Shown piece after piece: positions 33,950 through 41,868 of a stretch of 41,868 nt of DNA. The notes below the pieces were generated by a model. The model saw only the letters and a list, made by a program, of their open reading frames with translations. It was not told where the DNA came from and did no database searches. The stretch's first letter is position 1; each line of letters begins with the position of its first letter. The position numbers were made by a program, and so were the translations under genes. This DNA is from Crocinitomicaceae bacterium (GTDB lineage Bacteria > Bacteroidota > Bacteroidia > Flavobacteriales_D > Crocinitomicaceae), in assembly GCA_025210175.1 (NCBI GenBank), contig JAOASF010000119.1, forward strand, positions 1 through 41,868, written 5' to 3'.

Positions 33950-35943
33950 TTGTTTAAACTTCTACGCTTTCCCGATTTTATCTTCGTTTGGATCTCCGTT
34001 TCGTTTTTTGTGGGGATTGCACTTGTGGATGGACTTTTTGTTGGCGCTCAGTGGATGGCCGGCGGCCTAGTTTTGGTCTGCATAGGCGGAATTGGTCTCT
34101 TAAAACCCAATCAGGTAATTTTGGGTAAAATTTCCTTGTTTCTACTCTTTCTTTCATTGGGAATCATTTACGGTCACATTTCTGATTCGAGAATGCAGGG
34201 ACTTGGGAAGGAGTTTGTGTTGAACAAGAAGACGATCTTTGAGGGGTTGTTGTGTCGACCAAGATAGGCCGTGGGGATTGGAATCAATACATCGTTGAGG
34301 TAGAGAAGGCAAGTGGAGAAACGCTTTGGTTCAATGTTTCACAAAGGGTCTTACTCTACTCACGAAAGGCTGAAAAAACCTGGGGGTACGGGCAACGATT
34401 GCGTTTTGTCAACACGCTCTCAAAGATTAAAAAGAGTCCATTTCCAGGAGCATTTGATGGGGAAAGCTATTGGAAAAACAAAGGAATCGCCTATGCTGGT
34501 TTTCTAGATGCTGGACAAGCTGTACCTATTGGTGTTGCTGAAGGAGGAATTCTAGGTTTCTTTGAAAAATGTCGTTTAAAAGCAGAAGAGTATTTCGATG
34601 AAAACCTGCCCTCACGAGAGAGTGGGCTCATGAAGGCCTTGGTTTTGGGAAATAAACAAGGTCTTGAACAGGAAACGCTTCACAATTTTTCTCACGCTGG
34701 AGCTATGCACATACTGGCTGTTTCAGGTTTACATGTCGGAATTTTGTTTGCTCTATTGCTGTATGTATTGGGGTTGTTTCCCAAGTACATATCCAAGTAC
34801 ACGGGCTTCTTCATTGCCTTGTTCGTATTGATCTTGTATGCTTGTATAACGGGAGGTTCTGCTTCTATTTTTAGGGCTGTTTTCATGTTTGGTTTATTGG
34901 GGTTCGGAAAAGTCTTAGGTTGCTCCATGAAATCGGTGAATCTTTTGTTTTTCTCTGCTTTTATTTTGGTTCTATGGAACAAAGACTACCTATACGATTT
35001 GGGTTTTCAGTTGTCTTATTTGGCTGTTTTGGGAATTTTATTGTTCTACAACAAGGTGGTTCACTTATGGTATGTTAAAACCAAATTGTTGAGACGATTA
35101 TGGGAGGGAACGGCAATTGGAATTGCAGCAACCATCCTGACTTTTCCTCTTACGGTTTATGTTTTTCATCAATTCCCGGTGTATTTCGTTCTCACCAATT
35201 TACTCTTGATGTTTCTAACCGAATTGCTTTTGATTGCTGGTCTTATTTTTTTGCTCTTGTGCAGTGTTGGTTGGGCTTTTGGTTGGGCTGGTTGGTTGTT
35301 GAAAGGAGGGGTAAAGGGAATGCTTTGGGTGGTAGAATGGGTTTCGTCCTTGCCCTATGCTGTAGCTGAAGGTTTTGATCTGAAAGGATGGGAGGTGTTT
35401 CTGTTACTCTCCTTATTGTTGTTTGTATTGTGGGCCCTTTACTCCAAGAGGATGGTTTTATTGCACTTGACTTGTTTTGGCGTTTTCTTGGTACTCGGTG
35501 GTATGCAATGGAAAAGGTGGCAAAATGCACAAGTTTGTGAAATGGTTCTTTTTCCAGCCAATTCGCCGTTGGTTTCATTGAAAATCCAAGGAAAATCCTT
35601 TGTTTTTTATACCGATCAGCGCAAGCAAAAGAAGTTACACTATTTTTTGGAGGCATACGGAAAAGTAAGACCTAGTGAGGTTCATTGGTGTCTGCTAGAA
35701 CCGAATAAACGGATGGAGGTGCATACCGATTACGGAAAATGGGCGATTGAGAACAAGAAGAAGGTCGTGGAAATAATTACATCCAACAAAACGATACTCT
35801 TGCCTATGCGAGAAGCTGTTTTTGAAAAGGTTAGCAAACACGAAGAGATCGTTTTATTGCCTTGGATGTCAAAGCGGGCAGGGGCCCATTCGCTGCAGGA
35901 CGGGGCGTACATTTGCTCGCTTAAAAAGGCTGAATCGAAGTGA
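33950..35943 (+). pseudogene. comEC: comEC/rec2-like DNA-uptake channel gene, split by a frameshift
   Basis: Two overlapping frames together give one ComEC protein of about 664 residues. Part 1 (33950-34267, TTG start since no ATG precedes) holds the first membrane helices and start of the DUF4131 domain. Part 2 (from about 34252 to 35943) holds the rest of DUF4131, ending in the PFPGAFDGESYWKNKGIAY segment, and the Competence domain with MHILAVSGLHVGILFALLLY and many helices. Adding one G to the GGGG run at 34243-34246 joins them as FEGVVVSTKIGRGDW, which fits the family better than the observed FEGLLCRPR-stop. ComEC is the inner-membrane channel for transforming DNA. No metallo-beta-lactamase domain is visible at the C-terminus. 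Either a recent inactivating mutation or a sequencing error. Confidence 0.85.
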
Positions 35944-36823
35944 TTCTGTACAATCGATCGAAGTAAATTTTGTAATTCAGCGTGTAGTTCAAGCCATCCT
36001 TCACCTTGGTATAAGCGTATTCTACTTGATAACCTAAGAATTGCGTTTCACCATCCTTTACAACTACGTCTTCTTCAATTGCTTCGAAGCGCGGGTTTTC
36101 TCTTTTTTCGGTTTCAATTTCGTCCATTTTATCATTCACCAGTTCCTGGAGTAAGGTTGTTTTTTTCAGAACTCGCTTTCTGGACATTACAGAAAATACA
36201 TGTAAGGCTTGAGCCAAAACGGAATCTCTACTGGCGCCCGTTTTACTCTCTTCTTCGCTTCTGAATAAATTGTATAATTCGCTTTCGAGTTCAGTAGGAG
36301 CAAAGCCCGGATATAGGATGCTTTCTTCGATTAGGTAGCGTTTGTAAAAGTCAAGTTTATTGGCAGGAATCTCATAGCTATCGTTGATCACCACATTGCG
36401 GATTTCATGAGTGGGTGTGGTTTCAAACTGACTCGAATAAACGGCCATTTTTCCATTTTTTTTCACCCCAAATAGATGCGTTTCGATAAATAAGATGGAA
36501 CTGGTGTCGTTCAAGGCAATTTGTCGTTGGATTTGGATGTTTTTTTCCAATTCTTTGTCATTCACCCCTTGTCGCTCGTTTCGATATTTGATATCGTACA
36601 AGCTGTCCAAATCTCGATGCGATTCTGGCTTTAGAATGGTGGTGTTAGCATAAGCAATGGATACATAGGTAGAACTATCTTTTTCAAACTCATTTTGTAA
36701 ATGTTTTTCAATCACCTTTCTCCGATCGGCGGTTTGAGAAATAGGGGTAGGTGGAGCAACGTATTGTAGTCCACAAGAGGTAAATAAAAACGTTAATAAA
36801 ATGGAATTAAGTAGTCTTAACAT
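35921..36823 (-). CDS. Hypothetical lipoprotein
   Basis: I do not recognise this 300-residue protein. It has a lipoprotein signal (MLRLLNSILLTFLFTSCGLQ; Cys at 17), so it is probably envelope-anchored. The mature part is charged, with a conserved-looking SSTYVSIAYANTTIL segment, helical stretches in the middle (about 180-250) and a C-terminal strand pair (ETQFLGYQVEYAYTKVKDGLNYTLNYKIYF) resembling a small alpha-beta domain. Its 3' end overlaps the end of comEC by 23 bases on the opposite strand. It is transcribed divergently from the DUF5916 gene, 52 bases apart. Confidence 0.65.
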   Translation of the reverse strand: MLRLLNSILLTFLFTSCGLQYVAPPTPISQTADRRKVIEKHLQNEFEKDSSTYVSIAYANTTILKPESHRDLDSLYDIKYRNERQGVNDKELEKNIQIQRQIALNDTSSILFIETHLFGVKKNGKMAVYSSQFETTPTHEIRNVVINDSYEIPANKLDFYKRYLIEESILYPGFAPTELESELYNLFRSEEESKTGASRDSVLAQALHVFSVMSRKRVLKKTTLLQELVNDKMDEIETEKRENPRFEAIEEDVVVKDGETQFLGYQVEYAYTKVKDGLNYTLNYKIYFDRLYRITSIQPF

Positions 36824-36833
36824 TTGAAATAGA

Positions 36834-36841
36834 TATTTTTG
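36834..36841 (+). promoter_or_regulatory. -7 box of the DUF5916 gene
   Basis: TATTTTTG, a perfect TAnnTTTG followed by CC, 34 bases upstream of the ATG at 36876. No convincing -33. Confidence 0.4.
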
Positions 36842-36875
36842 CCGTTCTTCAAAACTAAGTTTTTTGTTCAGTCCA

Positions 36876-39323
36876 ATGCGCTGGTATGTCTTGCTTCTTT
36901 TTGCTTTCTATGCCCAAATGCACTGCTATGGTCAGCGCGTTTATAACACAAAATATGCCAAAAGTGAAATTAAGATTGACGGTGAGTTAACGGAAGATCT
37001 TTGGTCGGAAGGCGAATGGGCAACCGATTTTATTGAAAATTACCCGAATGTGGGACAAAAGGCGACGCGAAAAACCGAGTGTAAAATATTGTACTCAGAC
37101 GATGCGATTTATTTTGCCGCCAAGGTTTATGATGATGCCGACTCCATTTCTTATTTCTTAACTCAGCGCGATAATTTTGGAAATGCCGATTATGTTGGTT
37201 TAACCATCGATACTTACGGCAATTATTTGAATGCTTTTGCCTTTTACGTTACCCCTTCTGGTGTAGAATTGGATGCCTTGGTGAATGAGGAAAGCTTTGA
37301 TTATTCGTGGAACGCTGTTTGGAAAAGTCGCGTTGCAAAAACAGATTTTGGGTGGCAGGTAGAAATGCGAATACCCTACATGGCGATTCGTTTTCCGAAC
37401 AAGGAGGTTCAGACATGGAACATCATTTTTGAGCGACAAATCCGACGAAATCGAGAAGTACATTATTGGAATCCAGTAGATCCAACAAAATATGGTGAGA
37501 TAGCGCAAAGTGGTAAAATGCTTGGGATGCGGAACATCAAGCCTCCTCTTCGTCTGTCGTTTTCACCTTATGTGATTAATTCTGTTGAGAGCAACTACGA
37601 TTATACGCAGCAAAAACAAGTTGTGAATAACCGATTGACAGGCGGGATGGATTTAAAATGGGGGTTGAATGATGCATTTACCCTTGACATGACCCTTGTT
37701 CCCGATTTTGGTCAAACCGTTTCCGACCAAAAAATCTTGAATTTGGGTCCCTACGAGGTTCAGTTCGCTGAGAACCGAAGCTTTTTCACCGAAGGATTTG
37801 ATTTGTTTGGAATTGGAGGCGTTTTTTACAGTCGAAGAATAGGAGGTACCCCTTTTTATCAAAGCAAACCTTACCAGAATTTGAACTCAGAGCAAAATGA
37901 GAGAGTGGTTTCAGAGTCGGCTCGGGCTCCATTGCTCAATGGGACCAAAATATCTGGTCGAACCAAAGGGGGCTTGGGAGTTGGCTTTTTCAATGCAATA
38001 GAAGGGGAGACCTATGCGACTATTGAAAATGGACAGGGCGATCAACGACGAGAATTGACCAATCCTTATACGAATTACAATGTTGCCGTTTTTTCGCAAA
38101 ACTTGGTAAACAACGGACGGATTTCCTTTTTGAATACCAATGTTACAAGATCGGGGGAGGCTCGAGATGCCAATGTTTCGGTGTTCAATTCTCAGCTCTT
38201 TTCCAAGGATCGAAATTACAGTGTCCAAACGATTTATAAGTTGTCTGATATTATGGAAAATGGCGGGCACAATTTAGGGCACAGTTTCTTTACCCAGGTA
38301 TCAAAAGTGCAAGGTCAGTTCAATTATGGTTTTTCTTATTACGAAGAATCTGAAACGTACGATCCGAATGATTTGGGTTATTTGCAAAGCAATAATTCCA
38401 GAAGTTACAACCTTGAAATGCGATGGACGGATTTCAAACCGAAGGGAAGAATATTGAGGAAATTCGTAAACAGCAATGTACAGTACAGAGAACTTTATTT
38501 TCCAAAACTTTATTCCAGTGTAAGTGTAGATGGAAATGCGATTGTGACCTTTCGAAACTTCATGTCGGTAAACGTCAATGCTGATTGCTATCCTTTTGGG
38601 TACAAGGATTATTTTGAGGCACGCAGTTTTGGTCAGGCTGTAAATTTTAACCCATCTGTCGGTTATGGAGGTTGGATTTCATCTGATTATAGCAAGCCTT
38701 TCGCATTGGATGTTAATGTCAATCGGAGAGATTATTTGCAGGATGAATTGACCTATTCCACCCTTTCTGTGGCTCCCAGATTCAATGTTTCCAATCGATT
38801 GTTTTTGGTTTATCGTGCTCAGTACGAGTTGTATGAAAGCGACTACGGCTATGTTCGACCAGTAACCAGTATGGAGCCAATCATTTTGGGAACCAGGAAT
38901 CGGGATATAGTAACGAATACGGTTCGTGGAGAGCTCGTTTTCACCAAGAGAATGGGATTGAATATTAGTTTACGTCACTATTGGCAGCGAGTAGAGTATC
39001 TCTTCTTTAGTGAGTTGCAAGCGAATGGAGATCGGATAAAATCGGGTTATAATCCCGTCAATGAAGACGGTTATTTTGTCCACAACACCAGTTACAATGC
39101 TTTTACCGTTGATTTAAATTACAAGTGGGTGTTTTTTCCAGGCTGTGAGTTTTTAATCTTCTTCAAGAACAATATTTTTAGTTCAATAGGAGAATTGGAT
39201 GAAAACTATTTTTCCACCTTTAACTCCCTTTTTGATCAACCTCAAGTGAACAGTATTTCGGGTAAAATATTGGTTTTTGTGGATGCCTTGTACCTTCGGG
39301 GAAAAAAGAAAAGAGGCAACTAA
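36876..39323 (+). CDS. DUF5916 protein with CBM9-like N-terminal domain
   Basis: Starting at the ATG at 36876 (a TTG four codons earlier is rejected) the protein has 815 residues with signal peptide MRWYVLLLFAFYAQMHCYGQ. The N-terminal part (about 20-210) is a carbohydrate-binding family 9-like sandwich (IKIDGELTEDLWSEGEWATDF, GLTIDTYGNYLNAFAFYVTP, WQVEMRIPYMAIRFP). The DUF5916 part follows (TLVPDFGQTVSDQKILNLGP, FFTEGFDLFG, YSRRIGG), then long beta-rich sequence to the C-terminus, probably an outer-membrane barrel. The family is very common in Bacteroidota; its ligand is not known. Single-gene unit. Confidence 0.88.
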   Translation: MRWYVLLLFAFYAQMHCYGQRVYNTKYAKSEIKIDGELTEDLWSEGEWATDFIENYPNVGQKATRKTECKILYSDDAIYFAAKVYDDADSISYFLTQRDNFGNADYVGLTIDTYGNYLNAFAFYVTPSGVELDALVNEESFDYSWNAVWKSRVAKTDFGWQVEMRIPYMAIRFPNKEVQTWNIIFERQIRRNREVHYWNPVDPTKYGEIAQSGKMLGMRNIKPPLRLSFSPYVINSVESNYDYTQQKQVVNNRLTGGMDLKWGLNDAFTLDMTLVPDFGQTVSDQKILNLGPYEVQFAENRSFFTEGFDLFGIGGVFYSRRIGGTPFYQSKPYQNLNSEQNERVVSESARAPLLNGTKISGRTKGGLGVGFFNAIEGETYATIENGQGDQRRELTNPYTNYNVAVFSQNLVNNGRISFLNTNVTRSGEARDANVSVFNSQLFSKDRNYSVQTIYKLSDIMENGGHNLGHSFFTQVSKVQGQFNYGFSYYEESETYDPNDLGYLQSNNSRSYNLEMRWTDFKPKGRILRKFVNSNVQYRELYFPKLYSSVSVDGNAIVTFRNFMSVNVNADCYPFGYKDYFEARSFGQAVNFNPSVGYGGWISSDYSKPFALDVNVNRRDYLQDELTYSTLSVAPRFNVSNRLFLVYRAQYELYESDYGYVRPVTSMEPIILGTRNRDIVTNTVRGELVFTKRMGLNISLRHYWQRVEYLFFSELQANGDRIKSGYNPVNEDGYFVHNTSYNAFTVDLNYKWVFFPGCEFLIFFKNNIFSSIGELDENYFSTFNSLFDQPQVNSISGKILVFVDALYLRGKKKRGN

Positions 39324-39336
39324 AAGTTACCTCTTT
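39310..39336 (-). terminator. Hairpin shared by DUF5916 3' end and the nitroreductase operon
   Basis: AAAGAGGCAACT (39310-39321) pairs with AGTTACCTCTTT (39325-39336), one mismatch, loop AAA; it contains the DUF5916 stop codon. The T-rich tract follows only on the minus strand, so it mainly serves the pirin-nitroreductase transcript. Confidence 0.7.
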
Positions 39337-39360
39337 CTCGCATAATTAATAAGTGACCAA

Positions 39361-40005
39361 TTAAATCTTTACGATCAATTCTTCACTCGAGCGACGAACT
39401 TTGGCCAAATGTTGGTTCACGTCGTCTTGGCTTCGATAACCAATAGGACACACCAAAGTGGTGGTTAAACCTCTTTCATTCAAACCAAGAATTTCATTGA
39501 ATTGTTCAGCGCTAAATCCTTCCATGGGTGTTGCATCTATGCGCAATTCAGCAGCTGTTTGTAACAAGATACCCAATGCGATGTACGTTTGTTTGCTGTT
39601 CCAGGCTGTAAATCGAGCTTCGTCGAAGGTTGAGATGGAATTTTTAATGTAGTCACCGAAACCAGAAACTGCACTAAGATCAACCTTTCTTTCCTTGGCC
39701 ATCAATTCCATGTATTGATCCACAAATTCATTTTCAATTTTCGTTTTTGCAGCAAAAACGATGAGGTGAGATGCATCTGTAATTTGACCTTGGTTGTAAC
39801 CAGCCGCTTTCAGTTTTTCGCGCAGGCTTTCGTTTTCTATCACGAATACTTGGTAGGGTTGTAAGCCGTATGAACTCGGTGCCAAGCGTATGGCTTCCAA
39901 TAGAGTTTCCATGTCATCGGTACTTACTTTTTTGTTCTTGTCGTATGCTTTGGCAGCGTATCTCCAGTTGAGAGCTTCAACTGCTGTGTTTGTTGTTGTA
40001 TTCAT
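39361..40005 (-). CDS. NAD(P)H-dependent nitroreductase family oxidoreductase
   Basis: A 214-residue flavoprotein of the NfsB/FRase I type. Diagnostic parts are the N-terminal LNWRYAAKAYDKNKK (phosphate-binding basic patch), LEAIRLAPSSYGLQPYQVFVIE and the C-terminal VCPIGYRS segment; length matches NfsB (217). It binds FMN as a homodimer and reduces quinones or nitro compounds; the physiological substrate is unknown. It follows the pirin gene after 6 bases, so both form an operon likely connected to redox or electrophile stress. Confidence 0.9.
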   Translation of the reverse strand: MNTTTNTAVEALNWRYAAKAYDKNKKVSTDDMETLLEAIRLAPSSYGLQPYQVFVIENESLREKLKAAGYNQGQITDASHLIVFAAKTKIENEFVDQYMELMAKERKVDLSAVSGFGDYIKNSISTFDEARFTAWNSKQTYIALGILLQTAAELRIDATPMEGFSAEQFNEILGLNERGLTTTLVCPIGYRSQDDVNQHLAKVRRSSEELIVKI

Positions 40006-40011
40006 TGTATT

Positions 40012-40725
40012 TTAAAAATTCATTGGTATTTCTATGACCAAAACCTTGGCAGGAGTTTTGGCCAAAAAGTTTATTTTCTCTTCTTCCCAAACTCCAATAG
40101 CGTCTCTTTTGTTCAAATCTTCGCCAGCGATGGTCATTTCGCCTTCTATTACCATGCTATAGATGCCATTGTTTTGCTTGTGAATGTGGTAGTCTAATGA
40201 CTTGTTCTTATCAACTTCAGCGATATGAATCCAAGCATCCTGATAAATCCAAGAACCTTCATCGTTTGGATCGGGAGAAACCAATTGTAGAAAGTTGTTT
40301 TTCATTTTATCCTCACTCATCCAGAATTGATCATAGCGTGGCTCTGGGTCTTTTTTATTGGAAAAAATCCAAATCTGAAACAGGTTGGTATGGGTTTCTT
40401 TGTTGGGATTGAACTCACTGTGTAAAATTCCACTACCAGCCGACATTACTTGAATTTCACCTGCCTTAATGGTGGAAGCATTTCCCATGGAGTCTTTGTG
40501 TGCCAGTTCGCCAGAAAGCGGTATGGTGATGATTTCCATGTTGTCGTGCGGATGAGTCCCAAAGCCCATTCCCGGTGCGATGGTGTCGTCATTCAAAACG
40601 CGAAGTGCTCCAAAATGAACTTTTGTAGGATCGTACCAATTTGCAAAACTGAAGCTGTGATTCACTTGTAACCATCCGTGGTCTGCTGACCCACGCGTAT
40701 TTGCTTTGTGGACTAACTTTTTCAT
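40012..40725 (-). CDS. Pirin family protein
   Basis: From the ATG at 40725 (a TTG two codons earlier is rejected) the protein has 237 residues. It is a double-cupin protein with the pirin metal ligands H58, H60, H102 and E104, corresponding to His56, His58, His101 and Glu103 of human pirin. Bacterial pirins include quercetinases and regulators of central metabolism; which applies is not visible. First gene of a pirin-nitroreductase operon, with a -7 box about 84 bases upstream. Confidence 0.9.
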   Translation of the reverse strand: MKKLVHKANTRGSADHGWLQVNHSFSFANWYDPTKVHFGALRVLNDDTIAPGMGFGTHPHDNMEIITIPLSGELAHKDSMGNASTIKAGEIQVMSAGSGILHSEFNPNKETHTNLFQIWIFSNKKDPEPRYDQFWMSEDKMKNNFLQLVSPDPNDEGSWIYQDAWIHIAEVDKNKSLDYHIHKQNNGIYSMVIEGEMTIAGEDLNKRDAIGVWEEEKINFLAKTPAKVLVIEIPMNF

Positions 40726-40808
40726 AATCAAACTGTGTTTTGTACTCCAACTTGTGACTTGCGAACAGCAGCAAGCCGTACTGACAAACCTCTAGTCACA
40801 TTCAGGAA

Positions 40809-40816
40809 CAAAGGTA
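40809..40816 (-). promoter_or_regulatory. -7 box of the pirin-nitroreductase operon
   Basis: Minus-strand TACCTTTG, perfect TAnnTTTG, giving a leader of roughly 75-80 bases. The -33 element is unclear. Confidence 0.45.
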
Positions 40817-40941
40817 GAGATAAAAATATATACCATGGTAAATAAATGTTGTAAAAAATATTTAAGAATATATTAAAATGCTGTTAGTTAGATGTTTATG
40901 TGTTTTGGATTGTTTTTGTGCTATGGTATATAATAAGTGTC

Positions 40942-40975
40942 TTGGTTTCATTTCCTAAAGATTTGTGCAATTTTG
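40942..40975 (+). promoter_or_regulatory. Candidate glycosyltransferase promoter
   Basis: TTG (40942-40944), a 23-base spacer and CAATTTTG (40968-40975), one mismatch from TAnnTTTG, then CAGG and the ATG at 40980. The rest of the 40726-40941 intergenic stretch is AT-rich and shows no other feature beyond the pirin -7 box. Confidence 0.35.
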
Positions 40976-40979
40976 CAGG

Positions 40980-41759
40980 ATGGATCTCACCCTGATCATT
41001 TCGGTGTACAAAGATAAGGAGGCTTTGCAGGCTATTTTCAATAGTTTGAGGCATCAATCGTTTAAAAAATTTGAGGTGATTGTCGCACAGGATGCGGAGT
41101 CGGATGAATTCAAAAGTTTGATTGAGGAGTATGCTTCTTTCTTTCCTATTCAGCATGTTCAACAGAATGATGATGGTTTTCGGAAGAATCGAATTCTCAA
41201 TGCGGCAATTCGCTGTGTTCGAACGGAAAAGGTGGTCTTTGTGGATGGTGATTGTGTATTACATTCTCAATTTTTAAGTGAATACAAAAGGTCCATTAGT
41301 CAAGGTAAAATCTGCATGGGCAGAAGGGTGATGACGGATCAGAGAAATTCTCGATCCATGCGTCTAGGAAAAATAGTTACCCCTAGCTTTTTCAAAATGC
41401 TTTTTAGTGGCACATCCTATTTAGAGGAAGGCGTTTACTTGCCAAGTTTTCCACGAAAATGGATTTCAGAGCCGCATCTTTTAGGTTGCAATATGGGGTG
41501 GTACTTGCAGGATTTAATTGATTTGAATGGTTTTGATGAAGATTATATCCATCCTGGATATGGAGAGGATTGTGATATTGAAATGCGCGGTCTGAAAATG
41601 GGTTTGATTAAATATCCGATGCGTTTCAAGGCAATTCAATATCATTTGCATCACGGAAGACCAGAAAGAGAGGAAGCCATTGTATACTCGAAAGAGAAAT
41701 TCGACCAGAAAAAGAAGATGGACGGGTTTAGGTGTGAGAATGGGTTGGTGGGGGATTGA
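40980..41759 (+). CDS. Family 2 glycosyltransferase
   Basis: From the ATG at 40980 the protein has 259 residues; the GTG five codons earlier lies inside the candidate promoter. It has the GT-A fold: LTLIISVYKDKEAL at the nucleotide-binding strand, D89-G-D91 (DxD metal motif), GCNMGW (169-174) and GYGEDCD (193-199) with the acidic catalytic residues, close to the galactosyltransferase/chondroitin-polymerase-like C-terminal motif. It should transfer a sugar from a nucleotide-sugar to a surface glycan; acceptor unknown. No other polysaccharide gene is visible before the window ends. Confidence 0.88.
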   Translation: MDLTLIISVYKDKEALQAIFNSLRHQSFKKFEVIVAQDAESDEFKSLIEEYASFFPIQHVQQNDDGFRKNRILNAAIRCVRTEKVVFVDGDCVLHSQFLSEYKRSISQGKICMGRRVMTDQRNSRSMRLGKIVTPSFFKMLFSGTSYLEEGVYLPSFPRKWISEPHLLGCNMGWYLQDLIDLNGFDEDYIHPGYGEDCDIEMRGLKMGLIKYPMRFKAIQYHLHHGRPEREEAIVYSKEKFDQKKKMDGFRCENGLVGD

Positions 41760-41868
41760 TGGAGTTCCGTCAATGTATTAGCGAATGGTCGAATGTTTAC
41801 CACAGGATTGGTATTGTTGATGATGGGATTGGTTAGTAAGGTTTAGAGTATTGCAGTTCTACAGTTCA
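41760..41868. other. Intergenic tail with degenerate repeat words
   Basis: No gene recognised. The end (from 41841: GTTTAGAGTATTGCAGTTCT then ACAGTTCA) uses the same AGAGTTT/CAGTT vocabulary as the repeats at 13211-13406, suggesting another diverged member of that intergenic family. Confidence 0.4.

Noticed and set aside
34243..34267. Programmed ribosomal frameshift in comEC
   Set aside because: No X XXY YYZ slippery heptamer and no long homopolymer for transcriptional slippage; a single lost G explains the split more simply.
40896..41162. 88-codon minus-strand open frame over the glycosyltransferase start
   Set aside because: Shadow of the glycosyltransferase gene and its promoter.
1..41868. 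tRNA, rRNA, CRISPR, insertion sequence or prophage genes
   Set aside because: None seen on either strand; no integrase, transposase, phage structural gene or regularly spaced repeat array.

Overview
The window looks like a chromosomal segment of a Bacteroidota bacterium, most likely order Flavobacteriales (a Crocinitomicaceae/Fluviicola-like lineage is a guess). Evidence seen: promoters of the Bacteroidota type (TAnnTTTG -7 box, often followed by CA) upstream of several genes; almost no Shine-Dalgarno sequences; many lipoprotein signal peptides of the 'SC' type; families typical of the phylum (DUF5916 outer-membrane protein, PD40/TolB-like lipoproteins, DUF819 and POT transporters); and a mitochondrial-type aconitase next to AcnB.

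Layout. 1-2078 (minus): TatD-like hydrolase, TcdA and the 5' part of an M1 (LTA4H-like) aminopeptidase lipoprotein, cut by the window edge. 2166-5606 (plus): POT peptide transporter and a DUF819 membrane protein. 5609-8510 (minus): overlapping operon of an MsbA-like ABC exporter, a DUF6265 lipoprotein and a PaiB-like FMN-binding protein. 8657-10440 (plus): rpmH and comM. 10446-13185 (minus): complete BtuFCD/Fec-type ABC importer. 13186-15088: accessory-looking AT-rich stretch with two unrecognised genes and degenerate intergenic repeats. 15243-16357 (minus): rpsF-rpsR-rplI. 16566-17768 (plus): beta-lactamase-family serine hydrolase. 17985-20696 (plus): acnB. 20830-24365 (minus): an AT-rich two-gene module, NUDIX hydrolase plus PLD-SF2 helicase-DUF3427, wedged between the two aconitase genes. 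24602-26866 (plus): mitochondrial-type aconitase. 26992-28479 (plus): YfcC-type transporter. 28530-30500 (minus): TolB-like lipoprotein and outer-membrane barrel. 30632-33819 (minus): thrS-infC-rpmI-rplT. 33950-35943 (plus): comEC, split by a frameshift at a G run. 35921-36823 (minus): unknown lipoprotein. 36876-39323 (plus): DUF5916 protein. 39361-40725 (minus): pirin plus nitroreductase. 40980-41759 (plus): family 2 glycosyltransferase.

Most of the window is core metabolism, translation and transport. The best candidate for a less-described system is the NUDIX/PLD-helicase/DUF3427 pair, which has the composition and placement expected of a transferred nucleic-acid-targeting (possibly anti-phage) module. 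Other points worth a look are the frameshifted comEC, a perfect 18-bp palindrome just upstream of comM, a family of near-identical terminators, a set of -7 boxes only 4-7 nt from start codons (possible leaderless mRNAs), and a duplicated 58-bp intergenic repeat around a palindromic element. No tRNA, rRNA, CRISPR array, insertion sequence or replication origin was seen, and no gene-free stretch exceeds 300 bases.
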